Part shown: positions 1 to 8,677 of the stretch, in pieces
Numbering within the stretch: position 1 is the stretch's first letter
Layout: every line of letters begins with the position of its first letter
Source: Plantactinospora sp039889035
Lineage (GTDB): Bacteria; Actinomycetota; Actinomycetes; Mycobacteriales; Micromonosporaceae
Assembly (NCBI GenBank): GCA_039889035.1
Contig: JBDQQY010000022.1
Span: 116,973-180,972, forward strand
Length of the DNA: 64,000 nt
Reading direction: 5' to 3'
The notes under the pieces: model-generated
The model's input: the letters and a program-made list of their open reading frames with translations, nothing else
Databases searched by the model: none
What the model was told of the DNA's origin: nothing
Translations under genes and position numbers: made by a program

Positions 1-2131
1 GGACGAGGCGCTGCGACAGGATGATCGCGTCCTCGTAGTTGTGGCCCTCCCACGGCATGAACGCGACCAGCAGGTTGCGGCCGAGCGCCATCTCGCCGTC
101 GTCGGTGCACGGACCGTCCGCGATGACCTGGCCCGCCTCCACCCGGTCGCCCTCGAAGACGACCGGCTTCTGGTTGACACAGGAGCCCGCGTTGGAGCGG
201 CGGAACTTGTGCAGCAGGTAGGTACGCCGGTGGCCGTCGTCCTGGTGCACCGTCACGTAGTCGGCGCACAGGTCCTCGACCACGCCGCCGACCTCGGCGA
301 CGACCACGTCACCGGCGTCCACCGCGGCCCGGTATTCCATACCGGTACCGACCAGCGGCGCCTCGGCCTTGACCAGCGGCACCGCCTGGCGCTGCATGTT
401 CGCGCCCATCAGTGCCCGGTTGGCGTCGTCGTGCTCGAGGAACGGGATCATGGCGGTGGCGACCGACACCATCTGGCGCGGCGACACGTCCATGTAGTCG
501 ACCGCGGTGGGAGCGACGTAGTCGACCTCACCGCCCTTCCGGCGGACCAGGACCCGGTCCTCGGCGAAGGTGCCGTCCGCACGCAGCGCGGTGTTGGCCT
601 GCGCCTTGACGAACCGGTCCTCCTCGTCGGCGGTCAGGTAGTCGATCTGGTCGGTGACCCGGCCCTCGACCACCTTCCGGTACGGCGTCTCGATGAAACC
701 GAACGGGTTGACCCGGCCGAAGGTCGACAGGGCGCCGATCAGGCCGATGTTCGGGCCTTCCGGCGTCTCGATCGGGCACATCCGGCCGTAGTGCGACGGG
801 TGCACGTCCCGGACCTCGAAGCCGGCCCGCTCCCGGGACAGACCACCCGGGCCGAGCGCGCTCAGCCGGCGCCGGTGGGTCAGGCCCGCCAGCGGGTTGG
901 TCTGGTCCATGAACTGGGACAGCTGCGACGTACCGAAGAACTCCTTGATCGCCGCCACCACCGGGCGGATGTTGATCAGGGTCTGCGGGGTGATCGCCTC
1001 GACGTCCTGGGTGGTCATCCGCTCGCGGACCACCCGCTCCATCCGGGAGAGGCCGACCCGAACCTGGTTCTGGATCAGCTCGCCCACGGTACGGAGCCGG
1101 CGGTTGCCGAAGTGGTCGATGTCGTCGGCCTCGTAGCCCTCCTCACCGGCGTGCAGCCGGCAGAGGTACTCCACGGTGGCGACGATGTCGTCCTCGGTCA
1201 GCGTGCCCTTGTTGATCGGGACGTCGACCTCGAGCTTCTTGTTGAACTTGTATCGGCCGACCTTGGCGACGTCGTACCTCTTCGGGTTGAAGAAGAGGTT
1301 GTCGAGCAGGGTCTGGGCGTTCTCCCGGGTGGGGGGCTCGCCCGGCCGGAGCTTGCGGTAGATGTCGAGCAGCGCCTCGTCCACCCCGGCGATGTGGTCC
1401 TTCTCCAGGGTGGTCATCATCAGCTCGGACCAGCCGAACCGCTCGCGGATCTGCTCGTTGGTCCAGCCGATCGCCTTGAGCAGGACGGTGACGGCCTGCC
1501 GGCGCTTACGGTCGATGCGGACACCCACGGTGTCGCGCTTGTCGATGTCGAACTCCAGCCAGGCACCCCGACTCGGGATGACCTTGACGCTGGAGAGATC
1601 GCGGTCGGAGGTCTTGTCCGGCTGCTTGTCGAAGTAGACGCCCGGGGACCGGACGAGCTGGCTGACCACCACGCGCTCGGTGCCGTTGATGATGAAGGTG
1701 CCCTTCGGCGTCATCATCGGGAAGTCACCCATGAACACCGTCTGACTCTTGATCTCGCCGGTGGTGTTGTTGGTGAACTCCGCGGTCACGAACAGCGGGG
1801 CGCAGTAGGTCAGGTCCTTCTCCTTGCACTCCTCGATCGAGGCCTTGACCTCGTCGAAGCGGGGCGCGGAGAAGGAAAGCGACATAGTGCCAGAGAAGTC
1901 CTCAATGGGACTGATCTCGTCGAGGATCTCGGCGAGACCCGATCGAGCGTGCGGGTCGTCGGCCGACCGGCCCTGCCAAGCCTCGTTGCCGACCAGCCAG
2001 TCAAACGACTCGTTCTGGATGGCGAGGAGGTTGGGGACCTCGAGGTGTTCGGTAATCCTGCCGAAGGAGATTCGGCGGGGCGCGAAAGCGCTCGACGTAC
2101 GACTGGTCTTCGCAGGGCGGGAAGCTGCCAA
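1..2131 (-). CDS. rpoB: RNA polymerase beta subunit, N-terminal 710 residues (runs off left edge)
   Basis: This is the catalytic beta subunit of DNA-dependent RNA polymerase; only the N-terminal 710 of roughly 1,140 residues are inside the window. The TTG start at 2131 reads MAASRPAKTSRTSSAFAPRR and is preceded by GGAAGGA six to seven bases upstream, and an in-frame TAG lies just upstream, so no earlier start is possible. The rifampicin region near 840-960 is wild-type in character (GTSQLSQFMDQ, then LTHRRRLSALGPGG), so the protein looks rifampicin-sensitive. It has its own upstream gap and likely promoter, so it can be expressed apart from rplJ-rplL. Confidence 0.98.
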   Translation of the reverse strand, partial: MAASRPAKTSRTSSAFAPRRISFGRITEHLEVPNLLAIQNESFDWLVGNEAWQGRSADDPHARSGLAEILDEISPIEDFSGTMSLSFSAPRFDEVKASIEECKEKDLTYCAPLFVTAEFTNNTTGEIKSQTVFMGDFPMMTPKGTFIINGTERVVVSQLVRSPGVYFDKQPDKTSDRDLSSVKVIPSRGAWLEFDIDKRDTVGVRIDRKRRQAVTVLLKAIGWTNEQIRERFGWSELMMTTLEKDHIAGVDEALLDIYRKLRPGEPPTRENAQTLLDNLFFNPKRYDVAKVGRYKFNKKLEVDVPINKGTLTEDDIVATVEYLCRLHAGEEGYEADDIDHFGNRRLRTVGELIQNQVRVGLSRMERVVRERMTTQDVEAITPQTLINIRPVVAAIKEFFGTSQLSQFMDQTNPLAGLTHRRRLSALGPGGLSRERAGFEVRDVHPSHYGRMCPIETPEGPNIGLIGALSTFGRVNPFGFIETPYRKVVEGRVTDQIDYLTADEEDRFVKAQANTALRADGTFAEDRVLVRRKGGEVDYVAPTAVDYMDVSPRQMVSVATAMIPFLEHDDANRALMGANMQRQAVPLVKAEAPLVGTGMEYRAAVDAGDVVVAEVGGVVEDLCADYVTVHQDDGHRRTYLLHKFRRSNAGSCVNQKPVVFEGDRVEAGQVIADGPCTDDGEMALGRNLLVAFMPWEGHNYEDAIILSQRLV

Positions 2132-2259
2132 GATGCGTCCTTCCGAGGACCGGTGCTGCTAGATGCGGCTGTCACGCGTGCACTCCAATGGCCCCACTCC
2201 AAACGCCCATAACTGGACATTCCGAGCAGGGGTCAAGTCGGAAGGCAGCGCAAACTAGC

Positions 2260-2288
2260 AGTGTAGCCGAGCGGCTAACCGCTGTCCA
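2260..2288 (-). promoter_or_regulatory. Candidate sigma-A-type promoter for rpoB
   Basis: On the minus strand TGGACA (2283-2288) is separated by exactly 17 bp from TACACT (2260-2265). Both boxes are close to the vegetative consensus. A start near 2253 would give a 5' leader of about 120 nt before the TTG of rpoB. No competing gene lies in this 660-bp gap. Assigned by motif and spacing only. Confidence 0.5.
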
Positions 2289-2630
2289 GCCCACCACGGC
2301 AGGGCGTTGCAGAACGTGTCGCCAGCCGTCGGCTGGCGCGCGCCGAGCGCGCTCACACGTCCCGCACGCATCCTGCTAGGCCTCGTAGGGACCAGCGGCT
2401 CGTGGTGCTCCGTGGCCCTTACCCAGGTGTCGGCCGTCGCAAGCGCGGAAGGTCTTGCTGATGTCAGCGTGCCTGCCGGTTCCTGCCGCGTCAAGGGCTG
2501 ATGACCGGGTCGGGCGACCTCTTTGCCCGGGTCGCCATCCGAGCCTGACCGGCCGGACGGGCCGACGACGGCCGTCCGAGGCGCCAAAGCCCTGATCATC
2601 GACGGTCGCAGCCTGTCAACGACCGGAGAC

Positions 2631-2660
2631 GGGCGGCGATCCGGCGCCGGATCGCCGCCC
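2631..2660 (-). terminator. Perfect 30-bp palindrome downstream of rplL
   Basis: GGGCGGCGATCCGGC is followed directly by its exact reverse complement, giving a 15-bp GC-rich stem. It lies about 130 bp after the rplL stop codon and has no T-run, as is usual for actinobacterial hairpin terminators. It probably attenuates read-through from rplJ-rplL into rpoB. Outside this hairpin and the promoter nearer rpoB, nothing else was seen in the 2132-2792 gap. Confidence 0.7.
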
Positions 2661-2792
2661 GTCGGCGATATTGCTGTGCGTCAGCTCACTAGCCGACGCG
2701 AGCCGCCTCCGGTGGCCCGTACCCACATCCCCCGCTCGGCGGAACGGGGAGAGCTGGTCGGTACGGGCCCCCGGGGCCGGCGTGCTGCGGAA

Positions 2793-3176
2793 CTACTTGA
2801 GGGTGACCTTCGCGCCCTCGGCCTCGAGCTTGGCCTTGGCCTTCTCCGCGGTCTCCTTGTTGGCCTTCTCGACGACCGCCTTCGGCGCGCCCTCGACGAG
2901 GTCCTTGGCCTCCTTCAGGCCCAGGCCGGTCAGCTCACGCACGACCTTGATGACCTGGATCTTCTTGCCGCCGTCGGCCTCCAGGATGACGTCGAACTCG
3001 TCCTGCTCCGGCTCGGCCTCGGCAGCCGGGGCCGCGGGGCCGCCGGCAGCGATGGCCACCGGCGCGGCGGCGGTCACGTCGAAGGTGGTCTCGAACTGCT
3101 TCACGAACTCCGAGAGCTCGATCAGCGTCATCTCCTTGAACGCGTCGAGCAGCTCTTCGGTGCTGAGCTTCGCCAT
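2793..3176 (-). CDS. rplL: 50S ribosomal protein L7/L12
   Basis: A 127-residue acidic protein of normal family length. The N-terminal dimerisation helix starts [20 protein letters not shown]. An Ala/Gly-rich hinge at about residues 35-55 leads to the C-terminal globular domain ([20 protein letters not shown], then [20 protein letters not shown]-like). It forms the flexible stalk that recruits translation GTPases. A GGAAAGGA ribosome-binding site precedes the ATG. It follows rplJ by 62 bp and is certainly cotranscribed with it, so it probably shares control by the leader upstream of rplJ. Confidence 0.98.
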   Translation of the reverse strand: [127 protein letters not shown]

Positions 3177-3238
3177 GGTGTCTGGCGTCCTTTCCTAATC
3201 TCTTACACGAATATCGGGGGTACCGGAGGACTGGCCGC

Positions 3239-3778
3239 TCAGGCCTGCCCCTCCTTCTCACGCTTGTCCTGCAGGGCAGCCGCCAGGCGGGCGGTCTGCG
3301 CCAGCGGCGCCTGGAACAGGGCAGCGGCCTTGCTCAGGCTGCCCTTCATCGCGCCGGCCATCTTGGCCAGCAGCACCTCACGGGACTCAAGGTCGGCGAG
3401 CTTGTTGACCTCGTCCGCGCTGATCGCCCGGCCCTCGAAGACGCCACCCTTGATGACGAGCTTCGGGTTGGCCTTCGCGAACTCCCGCAGACCCTTCGCC
3501 GCCTCGACCACGTCACCGGAGACGAAGGTCAGCGCGGTAGGACCGGTGAACAGCTCGTCGAGGCCGGCAATGCCAGCGTCCGTCGCGGCACGCTTGGCCA
3601 GCGTGTTCTTCGCCACCTCGTAGGTCGTGTCCCGACCGAGCGAGCGGCGTAGCTGGGTGAGCTGGGAAACCGTCAGGCCGCGGTACTCGGTGAGCACGGT
3701 GGCTCCCGAGTTGCGGAAGTATTCGGTGAGCTCGGCGACGGCGGTGGCCTTGTCGGCCCGAACCGGCTTGTCCGCCAT
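3239..3778 (-). CDS. rplJ: 50S ribosomal protein L10
   Basis: A 179-residue protein (MADKPVRADKATAVAEL...) that anchors L7/L12 dimers to the ribosome. Longer in-frame extension upstream is possible, but the ATG at 3778 has a strong GAGGAGGG Shine-Dalgarno and matches the family N-terminus. Conserved segments include VLTEYRGLTVSQL and the FVSGDVVEAAKGLREFAK region. The C-terminal helix (about residues 140-179) is the L12-binding segment. The long leader upstream contains elements able to mask the ribosome-binding site. Confidence 0.97.
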   Translation of the reverse strand: MADKPVRADKATAVAELTEYFRNSGATVLTEYRGLTVSQLTQLRRSLGRDTTYEVAKNTLAKRAATDAGIAGLDELFTGPTALTFVSGDVVEAAKGLREFAKANPKLVIKGGVFEGRAISADEVNKLADLESREVLLAKMAGAMKGSLSKAAALFQAPLAQTARLAAALQDKREKEGQA

Positions 3779-4040
3779 GTCCCTCCTCTCTCGTTGCTCC
3801 AGGCTGATCACGGCCCGATCGGCCGTCTGGGCGCGATCGGAGCCCGGGTGCGGATCGGAAGTTCCGCCGCAACGAGAGAAGCCCCGGCGCAGGGCGCACG
3901 GGGCGGGAAAGGTCATGTGGACACGACCTGGCACGCTACCGTCTCCCCTGCGCGGGCCGCCCGTCGAGCGGGACCTTCGACCGTGCCGGGGCACGGTGAC
4001 CAGCGGTCTCTGGGTTAGAACGTCGGCCAGGCTAGCCTGA
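3779..4040 (-). promoter_or_regulatory. Probable L10 (rplJL) leader with a Shine-Dalgarno-masking helix
   Basis: About 260 nt of untranslated leader precede rplJ. The transcript carries GCAACGAGAGA next to the Shine-Dalgarno (3787-3797) and its exact 11-nt complement about 70 nt earlier (3869-3879), extendable by a G-U pair, so pairing would bury part of the ribosome-binding site. A small hairpin (ACGGCC-loop-GGCCGT, 3810-3826) lies between them. Further upstream, CAGAGACCGCTGGTCA resembles the conserved core of ribosomal L10 leaders. In other bacteria L10-L12 binds such leaders to repress its own synthesis. The family assignment is from memory of the motif. Confidence 0.55.
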
Positions 4041-4050
4041 CCGACTTATC

Positions 4051-4080
4051 AGAGTACGGGATGCCTGCCGTAACGGCCAA
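4051..4080 (-). promoter_or_regulatory. Candidate promoter for rplJ-rplL
   Basis: On the minus strand TTGGCC (4075-4080) and TACTCT (4051-4056) are separated by 18 bp. A start near 4044 would place the whole L10 leader in the transcript. The gap between the ABC permease stop (4144) and rplJ holds only this promoter and the leader. Confidence 0.5.
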
Positions 4081-4143
4081 ATCACCCGAGGTGGTCCGGC
4101 TCACGTCCGGCCCGTCCCCGCTCGGGCGCCATCGTCCCCGGCC

Positions 4144-4833
4144 TCAGGTCCGGCGGCGGCGGAGCCAGGCGTACCCGGCCAGCGCCGCAGCGCTCCAGAG
4201 CAGGGCGTGCCCGGTCAACAGGGCCACCGACCAGCCGGTCGGCCCGGCGGTGCTGGCCCGCGCGGTGGCGAGTACCGGGGGCGCGATCCAGGGCAGCACC
4301 GAATCCTTCAGCCCGAAGACGTACACCCCGACCACCCCGCCGACCATGGCGGCCAGCCCGTACAGCGGGCTGTTGGTCGCCGCCCGGCTGGCCAGCGCGC
4401 CCAGGGCGACGGCCGCCGGCAGCACCAGCAGGTGTGCCCAGAGCCCGACCGTCAGGCCCAGCGCGAGCGGCAGGTCGCCGTCCCGTTGGGGCCCGGTCAC
4501 CCCGCCCACCAGCCAGGGCAGCAGCAACGCGACCGAGATCAGCGCCAGCCCGGCCAGCCCGGCGGCGAGGATCCCGCCGGCCAGTTCCGCCCGGCGGCCG
4601 GCGGCGACCACGGCGAGCCGGCGTTGGGTGTCCGGCTCGGTGTCCAGCAGCAGCTTGGTCTGCCAGGTCAGGACCGGGAAGAGCACCACGGCGGAAACCG
4701 CGTACGCCTCGGCGGCCTGTGCGGCACCGCCCCCGTACAGCACGGTGAGCGCGACCAGCCCGGCGATCAGCGGCGGCAGCGCCCGGGCGGTCCGGACGAA
4801 TCCCGCCAGCCGCATCCGGGCCAGCGCGGTCAC
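4144..4833 (-). CDS. ABC-2-type exporter membrane subunit (unassigned substrate)
   Basis: A 229-residue protein dominated by hydrophobic segments, about six predicted (near residues 18-38, 43-60, 85-110, 125-150, 155-175 and 205-225), ending in a basic RRRRT tail. It has no nucleotide-binding motif. Its start overlaps the stop of the upstream ATPase gene by four bases, so the pair should be translated together as an ABC exporter of half-size permeases. Conserved sequence is weak, and the substrate cannot be read from it. The pair lies between rplA and rplJ, an unusual place for an exporter. Confidence 0.7.
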   Translation of the reverse strand: MTALARMRLAGFVRTARALPPLIAGLVALTVLYGGGAAQAAEAYAVSAVVLFPVLTWQTKLLLDTEPDTQRRLAVVAAGRRAELAGGILAAGLAGLALISVALLLPWLVGGVTGPQRDGDLPLALGLTVGLWAHLLVLPAAVALGALASRAATNSPLYGLAAMVGGVVGVYVFGLKDSVLPWIAPPVLATARASTAGPTGWSVALLTGHALLWSAAALAGYAWLRRRRT

Positions 4834-5924
4834 GACGCCTCCCCGGTGGCCGCGGCGGGTTTGGCCGGCCGCTCGCCGCCCCCGTCGACCGCCCCGGCCG
4901 GAGCGGCTGGAGCACCGGGAACACCGGGAACAGCCGGAGCGGCCGGAACAGCCTGGGCACCGGGGACGGTCCGGCTGCCCGGGGCCGCTGCGGTGCGGGC
5001 CGGAGCGGGCAGCTTGGCCGCGAGGTCACCGTTTCCGGCGGGCGGTGGCTCGGCGCGGCGTACCGCAAGCACCTGGTGGCCGGCGCGGCGCAGCGCGGCG
5101 ACGGTCTCCAGGGCCCGCTCGGTCGGCACCGCGATCTCCACCACGGAGGTCCCGGCCCCGGCGGCCCGCTCACCGGCCCGAGACACGGCGGAGACACCGG
5201 CACCGGCGGCCGGAGGGACGGTGGAGACACCCCCGGCAAAGGTCGGAGGCACGGCGGCGGCAGTCCCGGCGGGGCTCTCGGCCCCGGCGGGCCGCTGGCC
5301 GGCGGAGCCCGGAGACAGGACGCTCACGGTTCCGTCGGCCACGCTCCACTGCGCGGCGTGCGGCAGCCGGACCGTCTCGCCACGGTGGTCGCTGACCAGT
5401 ACGGCGCCGCCGTCATCGAGTACCTCCCCGATCAGCTCGGGGACCAGTTCGCGGGTGGCCGCGTCCAGCCCCTCCCACGGTTCGTCGAGGACGAGCAGTC
5501 CGGGCGGGCGGAGCAGGGCCTGGGCCAGTCCGACCTTCTGGGCGGTGCCCTTGGAGAGCGCCGGCAGCCGGACGTCGCGGTACGCCGCCAGCCCGAGGCG
5601 CTCGATCCAGCCGGTCACGGTACGGGCGGCTGCCGCAGCCGAGAGCCCCCGGATCCGGCCCATCCCGGTGAGGTACTGGTCGACGGTGTACGGCTGGTCC
5701 GCCGGAAAGCGCTCCGGCACCCAGCCGACCGTACTGGGCCGGTCCCGGACCACACCCCGGGTCGGGTCCAGTACGCCCACCGCCACCTGGAGCAGCGTCG
5801 ACTTGCCCACGCCGTTGCGGCCGAGCACCACGGCGCTCTGCCCGGGGCCGATCTCCACCTCGACCGCGCGCAGCACCCACGGGGTGCGGACGCCGTACCG
5901 CAGCCAGACCTGATCCAGTCGCAC
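4830..5924 (-). CDS. ABC transporter ATP-binding protein with long Ala/Pro-rich tail
   Basis: A 364-residue protein starting at a GTG. The first ~205 residues form a nucleotide-binding domain: Walker A GRNGVGKST at about residue 36, a Q-loop region near 70, signature-like LSKGTAQKVGLAQALL, Walker B LLVLDEPWEGLD and a switch region near VLVSDHRGE. The rest, about 150 residues, is Ala/Pro/Gly-rich with a short ordered patch (IAVPTERALETVAALRRAG) and looks like a disordered or variable extension. No ribosome-binding site is obvious before the GTG. It overlaps the permease gene by four bases and likely energises it. Confidence 0.85.
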   Translation of the reverse strand: MRLDQVWLRYGVRTPWVLRAVEVEIGPGQSAVVLGRNGVGKSTLLQVAVGVLDPTRGVVRDRPSTVGWVPERFPADQPYTVDQYLTGMGRIRGLSAAAAARTVTGWIERLGLAAYRDVRLPALSKGTAQKVGLAQALLRPPGLLVLDEPWEGLDAATRELVPELIGEVLDDGGAVLVSDHRGETVRLPHAAQWSVADGTVSVLSPGSAGQRPAGAESPAGTAAAVPPTFAGGVSTVPPAAGAGVSAVSRAGERAAGAGTSVVEIAVPTERALETVAALRRAGHQVLAVRRAEPPPAGNGDLAAKLPAPARTAAAPGSRTVPGAQAVPAAPAVPGVPGAPAAPAGAVDGGGERPAKPAAATGEAS

Positions 5925-6022
5925 GGATAGCAGAGTGCCACAGCGCCGCCCGGAACGCGGAGCCGCAGCGCGCCGGAGGATGGCGGTGACACCGATCCGA
6001 AGCCCGTCGGTGCACCGGAACG

Positions 6023-6067
6023 CCGACGCGGGGCGCCCGCGAAACGTCGCTGGGCGCCCCGCGTCGG
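6023..6067 (-). terminator. 16-bp stem-loop terminator after rplA
   Basis: Arms 6023-6038 and 6052-6067 are perfect reverse complements (CCGACGCGGGGCGCCC) around a 13-nt loop. The hairpin sits just after the rplA stop codon and separates the rplK-rplA unit from the ABC genes. Confidence 0.85.
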
Positions 6068-6093
6068 ACGGGACTGACCGGTTCGGTCGAGGC

Positions 6094-6807
6094 TCAGGCC
6101 TCGGCCGACTCCCGCAGGTTCTTCACCACGTTCGGGTCGACCGGAACGCCCGGGCCCATGGTGGTGGTGAGGGTGACCTTCCTGAGGTACTTGCCCTTGG
6201 CCGCGGACGGCTTGGTCCGGAGGACCTCGTCGAGCACCGCGGCGTAGTTCTCCACCAACTGGGCCTCGGAGAACGAGGCCTTGCCGATGATCAGGTGCAG
6301 GTTGGAGTGCTTGTCCACCCGGAAGGTGATCTTGCCGCCCTTGATGTCCGAGACGGCCTTGGTGACGTCCATGGTCACCGTGCCGGTCTTCGGGTTCGGC
6401 ATGAGACCGCGCGGGCCCAGGATCCGCGCGATCCGGCCGATCTTGGCCATCTGGTCCGGCGTGGCGATCGCCGCGTCGAAGTCCAGCCAGCCCTCCTGGA
6501 TCCGGGCGACCAGCTCGTCGGTGCCGACCACGTCCGCTCCGGCGGCGGTCGCCTCCTCGGCCTTGGCGCCGGCCGCGAAGACGATCACGCGGGCGGTCTT
6601 GCCGGTGCCGTGCGGAAGGTTGACCGTGCCCCGGACCATCTGGTCGGCCTTACGGGGGTCGACGCCGAGGCGCATAGCGACCTCGACCGTGGCGTCGAAC
6701 TTGACCGTGCTGCTCCCCTTGGCCAGCTTGACGGCCTCGATCGGGGTGTAGAGCTTGTCCCGGTCGATGGCCTCGGCGGCCTTGCGGTAGCTCTTGCTGC
6801 GCTGCAT
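6094..6807 (-). CDS. rplA: 50S ribosomal protein L1
   Basis: A 237-residue protein of normal length (MQRSKSYRKAAEAIDRDKLY...). It contains the L1 signature near residues 120-150 (GPRGLMPNPKTGTV) and the conserved KGGKITFRVDKHSNLH segment. L1 binds 23S rRNA at the mobile L1 stalk and, in many bacteria, represses its own operon. It lies 91 bp after rplK on the same strand and is followed by a strong terminator. Confidence 0.98.
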   Translation of the reverse strand: MQRSKSYRKAAEAIDRDKLYTPIEAVKLAKGSSTVKFDATVEVAMRLGVDPRKADQMVRGTVNLPHGTGKTARVIVFAAGAKAEEATAAGADVVGTDELVARIQEGWLDFDAAIATPDQMAKIGRIARILGPRGLMPNPKTGTVTMDVTKAVSDIKGGKITFRVDKHSNLHLIIGKASFSEAQLVENYAAVLDEVLRTKPSAAKGKYLRKVTLTTTMGPGVPVDPNVVKNLRESAEA

Positions 6808-6898
6808 CTCTGATTACTCCTGTGGTGTCTGGCGGGCCGCGGAGTGCCGCGGCCCTCCCACGAACTGGTCGTGCCGGGTCAGGGGTGGTAGGGAGGAC

Positions 6899-7330
6899 CT
6901 ATTCCTTGACCGTGATGCCCATCGACCGGGCGGTGCCGGCGATGATCTTCTCGGCCTGGTCGAGGTCGTTGGCGTTCAGGTCGGCCATCTTCTTCTCGGC
7001 GATCTCGCGCAGCTGGGCGCGGGTGACCGAGCCGACCTTCTGGCTCTGCGGGACGCCGGAGCCCTTCTGCACGCCCGCAGCCTTGATCAGCAGTCGGGCG
7101 GCGGGCGGGGTCTTCAGCACGAAGGTGAAGGTCCGGTCCTCGTACACGCTGATCTCGGCCGGCACGATGTCACCGCGCTGCGACTCGGTCTGCGAGTTGT
7201 AGGACTTGCAGAACTCCATGATGTTGACGCCGTGCTGACCCAGCGCCGGACCGACCGGCGGCGCCGGGGTGGCCTGGCCCGCCGGGAGCTGAAGCGTGAA
7301 CGTCTTGACGAGCTTCTTCTTCGGAGGCAT
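6899..7330 (-). CDS. rplK: 50S ribosomal protein L11
   Basis: A 143-residue protein starting MPPKKKLVKTFTLQLPAGQA. The ATG at 7330 is preceded by AGGAAGAG and matches the family start, although the frame is open further upstream. The Pro-rich N-terminal PPVGPALGQHGVNIMEFCKS and the C-terminal rRNA-binding domain are intact. L11 binds the GTPase-associated centre of 23S rRNA and is the target region of thiopeptides. Cotranscribed with rplA. Confidence 0.98.
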   Translation of the reverse strand: MPPKKKLVKTFTLQLPAGQATPAPPVGPALGQHGVNIMEFCKSYNSQTESQRGDIVPAEISVYEDRTFTFVLKTPPAARLLIKAAGVQKGSGVPQSQKVGSVTRAQLREIAEKKMADLNANDLDQAEKIIAGTARSMGITVKE

Positions 7331-7481
7331 GTCTCTTCCTGGGCTTGAAACTGGGGAACGTGCACCTGAGGTCACCCGTTGACGCGCACGGTCAAGCGCG
7401 CCTGCATGGCGGGCGACGTTCAAGAGTAGCGCAGCGCCCTCGCGGGCGCCGCGCCGAGGTCGGCCGAGGCCGGATGAGGCC

Positions 7482-7506
7482 GGCCGGGCCGGATCCTGGC
7501 CCGGCC
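7482..7506 (-). terminator. Hairpin terminator after nusG
   Basis: GGCCGGGCC and GGCCCGGCC form a 9-bp perfect stem around a 7-nt loop (GGATCCT on the plus strand), 24 bp downstream of the nusG stop codon. It probably ends or attenuates the secE-nusG transcript before rplK. Confidence 0.65.
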
Positions 7507-7529
7507 CGGACCGCCGGACGGCCCGTCAA

Positions 7530-8249
7530 TCAGATCTTGGCGACCTGGTTGAAGTTGAGCTCGACCGGAGTCTCCCGACCGAAGATCGACACCAGGACCT
7601 TGAGCTTCTGCTGGTCGGCGTTGATCTCGCTGATCGTGGCCGGCAGCGACGCGAAGGCACCGTCGGTCACGGTGACCGAGTCACCGACCTCGAAGTCGAG
7701 CACCTTGATCTCCGGCTTCGCCTTCTTGGTCTCGGTCTCCACCGCCGGGGCGAGCCACTTGAGCACCTCGTCGAGCGAGAGCGGCGCCGGCCGGTCGGCC
7801 CGGTCGGTCGCGCCGACGAAGCCGGTCACCCCCGGGGTGTTGCGCACGCAGGAGTACGACTCCGGGGTCAGCTCCATCCGGACCAGGATGTAGCCCGGGA
7901 AGACCTTGTTCTGGACCTGGAGCCGCTTGCCGTTCTTGACCTCGACCTCTTCCCGGGTCGGCACCTCGACCTGGTAGATGAACTCCTCCATGTCGAGGCT
8001 GGTGATCCGGGTCTCCAGGTTCGTCTTGACCTTGTTCTCGTAACCGGCGTACGAGTGGACCACAAACCAGTCACCGGGCGCGTAGCGCAGCTTCTGCCGC
8101 AGCTCGGCGACCGGGTCGTAGTCCTCGTCCGGCGCCTCGGCGGCGGCGAACTCCGGCTCGTTGGCGGCCTCGACCGACTCGGTACCGCTCGCCGTCGCCA
8201 CCGCGGACTGCTCGTCCGGGGTCTCGGCGGTCTCGTCGTACTCAGGCAC
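7530..8249 (-). CDS. nusG: Transcription termination/antitermination factor NusG
   Basis: A 239-residue protein with an acidic, low-complexity N-terminal extension of about 60 residues, common in actinobacteria. The NGN domain follows (GDWFVVHSYAGYENKVKTNL, then YILVRMELTPESYSCVRNTP). A C-terminal KOW domain (VGDSVTVTDGAFASLPATIS) ends VELNFNQVAKI. NusG binds RNA polymerase and links it to Rho and the ribosome. It sits 38 bp after secE in the usual secE-nusG pair. Confidence 0.97.
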   Translation of the reverse strand: MPEYDETAETPDEQSAVATASGTESVEAANEPEFAAAEAPDEDYDPVAELRQKLRYAPGDWFVVHSYAGYENKVKTNLETRITSLDMEEFIYQVEVPTREEVEVKNGKRLQVQNKVFPGYILVRMELTPESYSCVRNTPGVTGFVGATDRADRPAPLSLDEVLKWLAPAVETETKKAKPEIKVLDFEVGDSVTVTDGAFASLPATISEINADQQKLKVLVSIFGRETPVELNFNQVAKI

Positions 8250-8287
8250 GCTCGCTCACTTCCGTCACTATCAGGTGGGGCAGGTGG

Positions 8288-8677
8288 TCAGCTGGAGCCG
8301 CCGAAGACCCACAGCACGCCGCGGGCGAAGGCGTAGTCCAGCCCGGCCACGATCGTCAGCACCACGGCGACGAACACGACCACCACGGCGGTGTAGGTCA
8401 GCAGCTCCTTACGGGTCGGCCAGATGACCTTACGCAGCTCTGCCACGACCTCGCGGAAGAACCGGGCAAGCCGGCCGAATATTCCGACCCGACCCTCGGT
8501 CTTGGTGGTGGGCCTGCTGTCCGCCGAATCGGCCTTGGTGCGCTCCCGGGTGGCGGTGCCACCACGCCCGACCGGCTCGTCCGCCTCGTCGTCGGCGTCA
8601 TCGTCGACAACGTCGTCGATCATCTCGTCGTCGAGACGGTCGTTGTCGTCCTCGTCGCGCCGATTCTTCTCGGCCAC
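8288..8677 (-). CDS. secE: Preprotein translocase subunit SecE
   Basis: A 129-residue protein with a charged Asp/Glu/Arg-rich N-terminus and the SecE core at the C-terminus: an amphipathic segment (RFFREVVAELRKVIWPTRKE) followed by one membrane helix (LLTYTAVVVVFVAVVLTIVA). The GTG at 8677 was chosen because GGAGGG lies five to six bases upstream; an earlier in-frame GTG at 8710 lacks a ribosome-binding site. SecE is the essential clamp of the SecYEG channel. Confidence 0.95.
   Translation of the reverse strand: MAEKNRRDEDDNDRLDDEMIDDVVDDDADDEADEPVGRGGTATRERTKADSADSRPTTKTEGRVGIFGRLARFFREVVAELRKVIWPTRKELLTYTAVVVVFVAVVLTIVAGLDYAFARGVLWVFGGSS

Noticed and set aside
41..2212. A 723-codon open frame antisense to rpoB
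   Set aside because: GC-rich antisense frame; its product is Asp/His/Arg-rich without domains, and the opposite strand is unmistakable rpoB.
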